A stretch of 64,000 bases of DNA from positions 1 through 64,000 of the forward strand of contig CAYNUO010000005.1 in NCBI GenBank assembly GCA_964400405.1. The letters are read 5' to 3'. Shown one piece after another: positions 61,587 to 64,000 of this stretch; within the stretch, counting starts at the first letter, position 1, and every line of letters begins with the position of its first letter. This DNA is from CANKJK01 sp964400405 (GTDB lineage: Bacteria > Acidobacteriota > Vicinamibacteria > Vicinamibacterales > UBA2999). The position numbers were made by a program, and so were the translations under genes. Below the pieces are notes generated by a model. It was not told the DNA's origin. It saw nothing but the letters and a program-made list of their open reading frames with translations, and searched no databases.

Positions 61587-62686
61587 GCGAGCTGCCGCAT
61601 CTCGTCGGCGATGAGCTGGTGCGACTCCGACCCCACGACCGTGCGCCAGGCGCGCGCCGCCGGGGGCTCCGCGGTCAGGAACCTGTGCCGCGCGTGACGC
61701 TGGCGCATGAGCGCGTCCTCGAATCGCGCATACGGGATGCGCCCGTCTTCGACCGCGTGAATCAGCGCTTCGAGCACTTCCACGTGGGCGTCGAGATCCC
61801 TGTGACGCTCCTCGCTGAGCGCCCGGCACAGCAGCACGCCATCACAGCCGGCCGCAATCGAGAGCACCGCCGCCTCGCCTCGCGGCCACCCGTCCGCCAG
61901 CGCGCGCATCTCCAGGTCGTCGCTCAGAATCACGCCCTCGTAGCCAAGCTCCTTCCGCAGGAGGCCGTCGACGATCGTCTTCGAGAGCGTGGCGGGCAGC
62001 GCTTCATCCATCGACGGGACCAGCACGTGCGCCGTCATCATGAACGCGACGCCGGCCGCAATCGCGGCGCGGAACGGCACGCACTCCACGCGACGGATCC
62101 GGTCGGGCGCGTGGTCCACGACGGGCAGCGCCAGGTGCGAATCCACCGACGTGTCGCCGTGCCCGGGGAAATGCTTGCCGCACGCCGCGACCCCGGCGCG
62201 CTGCAACTCCTCAATCACGGTGGCGCCACGTGCCGCCACGACCGCCGCGTCGTGGGAGAACGCGCGGTCGCCGATGATCGGGTTCGCCGGATTCGTGTGC
62301 ACGTCCAGGACAGGCGCGAAGTCGAGCGTGATGCCGACGGCCGTGAGCTCGGCCGCCAGGGCCCGTGCGAACCGGGCTGTCAGGGTTGGATCGCCTTCCC
62401 TGCCCAGCGCAGCCATCGGCGGCCACTCCGTGAACGGCCTGCGCAGCCGCGCGACGCGGCCACCTTCCTGATCGATCGCCACCCACAGGGGCGCGGCCGG
62501 GACGAGCCCGCGGACCTCGCGCGCCAGTTCGGCGACCTGTGCCGGCTCCTCGATGTTCCGCTTGAAGAGCGTTACGCCGCCCAGTCCGAACTCGCGCGCC
62601 AGCGCGGCGAACTCGGCTGAGACCGACGGACCGGACAGACTTCCGAAGACGAGCTGGCCGATCTCGCGTCTGAGGGGCAGCGGCAC
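61583..62686 (-). CDS. nagZ: Beta-N-acetylhexosaminidase NagZ
   Basis: NagZ removes GlcNAc from GlcNAc-anhydroMurNAc peptides in the cytosol. The 367-aa GH3 product has WVAIDQEGGRVARLR, FAPVLDVHTNPANPIIGDRAF, the flexible catalytic loop KHFPGHGDTSVDSH and the nucleophile Asp in ILSDDLEM. No signal peptide is seen. It begins at GTG 62686, 6 nt after a TATAAT, so it probably heads the operon with a leaderless mRNA. It is divergent from the GHMP kinase. Confidence 0.94.
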   Translation of the reverse strand: MPLPLRREIGQLVFGSLSGPSVSAEFAALAREFGLGGVTLFKRNIEEPAQVAELAREVRGLVPAAPLWVAIDQEGGRVARLRRPFTEWPPMAALGREGDPTLTARFARALAAELTAVGITLDFAPVLDVHTNPANPIIGDRAFSHDAAVVAARGATVIEELQRAGVAACGKHFPGHGDTSVDSHLALPVVDHAPDRIRRVECVPFRAAIAAGVAFMMTAHVLVPSMDEALPATLSKTIVDGLLRKELGYEGVILSDDLEMRALADGWPRGEAAVLSIAAGCDGVLLCRALSEERHRDLDAHVEVLEALIHAVEDGRIPYARFEDALMRQRHARHRFLTAEPPAARAWRTVVGSESHQLIADEMRQLA

Positions 62687-62692
62687 GTCGTC

Positions 62693-62698
62693 ATTATA
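62693..62698 (-). promoter_or_regulatory. Consensus -10 of nagZ, in a symmetrical TATCTATAAT motif
   Basis: On the minus strand TATAAT is 6 nt before the nagZ GTG. On the plus strand the same place reads ATTATAGATA, which also offers a -10-like TATAGA for the kinase. The symmetry suggests a bidirectional promoter; the divergent starts are only 47 bp apart. Confidence 0.5.
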
Positions 62699-62733
62699 GA
62701 TAGCGATGCGACCGACTTCGCGCGAGTGATGCG

Positions 62734-63759
62734 ATGATACGGGTCGTGATCATCGAGTCCTCGGCACCCACCCGGATCGATCTGGCGGGCGGCACCCTCG
62801 ACATCTGGCCGCTCTATCTCTTCCACGAGGGCGCGCAGACACTCAACACCGCCATCAGCCTCCGCGCCAGGGCCCGCATCGAGCCGCGAACGGACGGCGT
62901 GCGCGCGTTCCGGTCGCTCGACACCTCCCGCCAGGTGGACCTGCCGGCCGGCGCCGACCTCCGCGCGTCGACGGAGCTGAAGCTGCTCACGCTGCTGGCC
63001 CACGCATTCCTCAATCGGGGGGACGGGAACGGTCTCGCGTCGGGCTTCACGCTGACCACCGACTGCGCCTCACCGGCCGGCGCCGGCATCGCCGGGTCGT
63101 CCGCCCTGGCCGTCGCGACCGGTGCGGCCTTCGCCCGAGCCACCGGCGCCGGACTCGACGGCGAGGCGCTGCTCGAGATCGTCAAGAACGTCGAGTGCCA
63201 GACGATCAACGTGCCGACCGGGCTTCAGGACTACCGTCCGGCGCTCTATGGCGGTACGGCTGCGGTCGAGCTGCGCGTCGACGGCCCACGTCGCGTGCCG
63301 CTTCCCGTACCGCCCCGCGAGCTCGAGCAGCGCATCGTGCTGTGCTACACCGGCGCGCCCAGGAACTCCGGCACGAACAACTGGGAGATCACGCGCCGTC
63401 ACCTCGACGGCGACCGCTTCATCTTCGACTGCTTCGAGCGCATCCGGGACACCGCCGTGACGATGCGTGCCGCCCTGGCCCGTGGCGACTGGGATGCGGT
63501 CGGCTCGGCCCTGCGCGAGGAATGGGAGAACCGGACACGCCTTGCTCCCGGTGTGACCACACCGGCGATCGACGCGCTGCTGAGAACCGCCGGCGCGGCC
63601 GGCGCGACCGCGGGCAAGGTGTGCGGCGCCGGAGGCGGCGGGTGTCTCTTCTGCCTCGCGCCACCCGACCGGCGCGAGGCCGTTGCCGCCGCGCTCGAGG
63701 CCGGCGGCGCGCGGCTGCTGCCGTTCTCCATCGAAACGGAGGGTCTCCAGTGGCAGTAA
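62734..63759 (+). CDS. GHMP-family sugar kinase (HddA-like)
   Basis: The 341-aa product is a GHMP kinase: motif 1 SAPTRIDLAGGTLDIWPLY, motif 2 SPAGAGIAGSSALAVATGAA and motif 3 KVCGAGGGGCLFCLA. It is closest in style to heptose-7-phosphate/sugar-1-kinase HddA types. In LPS it would act on heptose; next to nagZ-ldcA-mpl it might instead phosphorylate a murein sugar. Neither is proven. The ATG at 62734 is chosen for the conserved N-terminus; the in-frame codon for M follows GCGATG. It overlaps the next gene by 10 bp. Confidence 0.8.
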   Translation: MIRVVIIESSAPTRIDLAGGTLDIWPLYLFHEGAQTLNTAISLRARARIEPRTDGVRAFRSLDTSRQVDLPAGADLRASTELKLLTLLAHAFLNRGDGNGLASGFTLTTDCASPAGAGIAGSSALAVATGAAFARATGAGLDGEALLEIVKNVECQTINVPTGLQDYRPALYGGTAAVELRVDGPRRVPLPVPPRELEQRIVLCYTGAPRNSGTNNWEITRRHLDGDRFIFDCFERIRDTAVTMRAALARGDWDAVGSALREEWENRTRLAPGVTTPAIDALLRTAGAAGATAGKVCGAGGGGCLFCLAPPDRREAVAAALEAGGARLLPFSIETEGLQWQ

Positions 63760-64000
63760 AGCCGGTCGCGTTCGTACCGCTCAAGGGGCTCGGACAGCCC
63801 GCCGCCGACCCGGCGGCCCTGCTCGCCGAGATCCGCGAGATCTACTTCCAGACCTCCGCCGCCACGATCGAGGCGGACCTCCAGCATGCGATCGCCCTCC
63901 TCATGGCAATGCCTGATGAGGAGACGCGAGAGCGCGCGACGGTGTACATGGAAGGCCTCAACGAGATGCGCAAGGAGTGGGCCGGGCGCTCAAAGCCAGG
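63750..64000 (+). CDS. Small helical protein, 3' part beyond the window
   Basis: A GTG at 63750, overlapping the end of the kinase by 10 bp, opens a frame that stays open to the window edge (83 codons seen). The product is mostly helical and charged (ALLAEIREIYFQTSAATIEA, MPDEETRERATVYMEGLNE). No family recognised. The overlap indicates co-translation with the kinase. The 3' end is missing. Confidence 0.6.
   Translation, partial: MAVKPVAFVPLKGLGQPAADPAALLAEIREIYFQTSAATIEADLQHAIALLMAMPDEETRERATVYMEGLNEMRKEWAGRSKP

Overview
The window is a dense, high-GC bacterial chromosome segment with about 60 protein genes, one tRNA gene and one small mobile-element remnant. It reads as a Gram-negative, diderm organism: a Kdo/LPS block (kdsB, kdsA, kdsD, lapB), LolA, two outer-membrane secretins and a pilMNOPQ cluster. 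Gene content and style (type-B SdhCAB, frequent GTG/TTG starts, short EF-Ts, class II KdsA) suggest Acidobacteriota, perhaps Vicinamibacteria. That placement is inference, not proven here. A 100-N gap flanked by a 55-bp exact duplication shows that this is a scaffolded draft or metagenome assembly.

Layout. 1-18.6 kb is almost all on the minus strand: sucC-sucD-ndk-dcd; gamma carbonic anhydrase-hisS-aspS-phoH-ybeY-corC-era; mgtE-recO; glyQ-glyS-ppdK. Many of these genes overlap by 1-8 bp. 18.6-22 kb carries sdhCAB on the plus strand, divergent from sucCD. 22-24.5 kb (minus) has a GT-C-type membrane protein and mdh. 24.7-32.9 kb (plus) has serA, then the Kdo/LPS run kdsB-pyrG-kdsA-kdsD-lapB and a cytochrome c'-like gene, with a PulC-like orphan facing serA. 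33-46.5 kb (minus) is a long run pilM-N-O-P-Q, two lipoproteins, an M24 peptidase, accB-accC-thiE, an amino-acid permease, folD and coaE. 46.7-50.7 kb (plus) is the translation block rplM-rpsI-rpsB-tsf-pyrH-frr. 50.7-51.8 kb is pfkA (minus). 51.9-54.9 kb (plus) holds tRNA-Ala(CGC), a Cys-less rhodanese domain, lolA and a TPR-secretin. 54.9-62.7 kb (minus) is a peptidoglycan synthesis/recycling operon nagZ-ldcA-mpl-pxpBC(fusion)-murB-[MITE]-murA. A GHMP sugar kinase and a truncated small gene end the window on the plus strand.

How it works together. sucCD, sdhCAB and mdh cover successive TCA steps. pyrG makes CTP next to the CTP-using KdsB. nagZ/ldcA/mpl release and reuse muropeptides and feed murB/murA. 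pilMNOPQ builds the alignment complex and outer-membrane pore of a type IVa pilus.

The most notable observations are these. (1) A 158-bp MITE with 17-bp perfect inverted ends and a CTAG target duplication sits exactly between murB and murA; removing it restores a stop-start junction with a Shine-Dalgarno. (2) MurA carries Asp in place of the fosfomycin-target Cys. (3) Several genes have a -10 hexamer 6-9 nt before a start codon, which points to leaderless mRNAs. (4) A hairpin abuts the dcd start and buries its ribosome-binding site. (5) pxpB and pxpC are fused, and the fusion is artificially split by the assembly gap. (6) PPDK has a histone-H1-like Lys/Ala tail. No CRISPR array, prophage, intact IS or defence system was seen.
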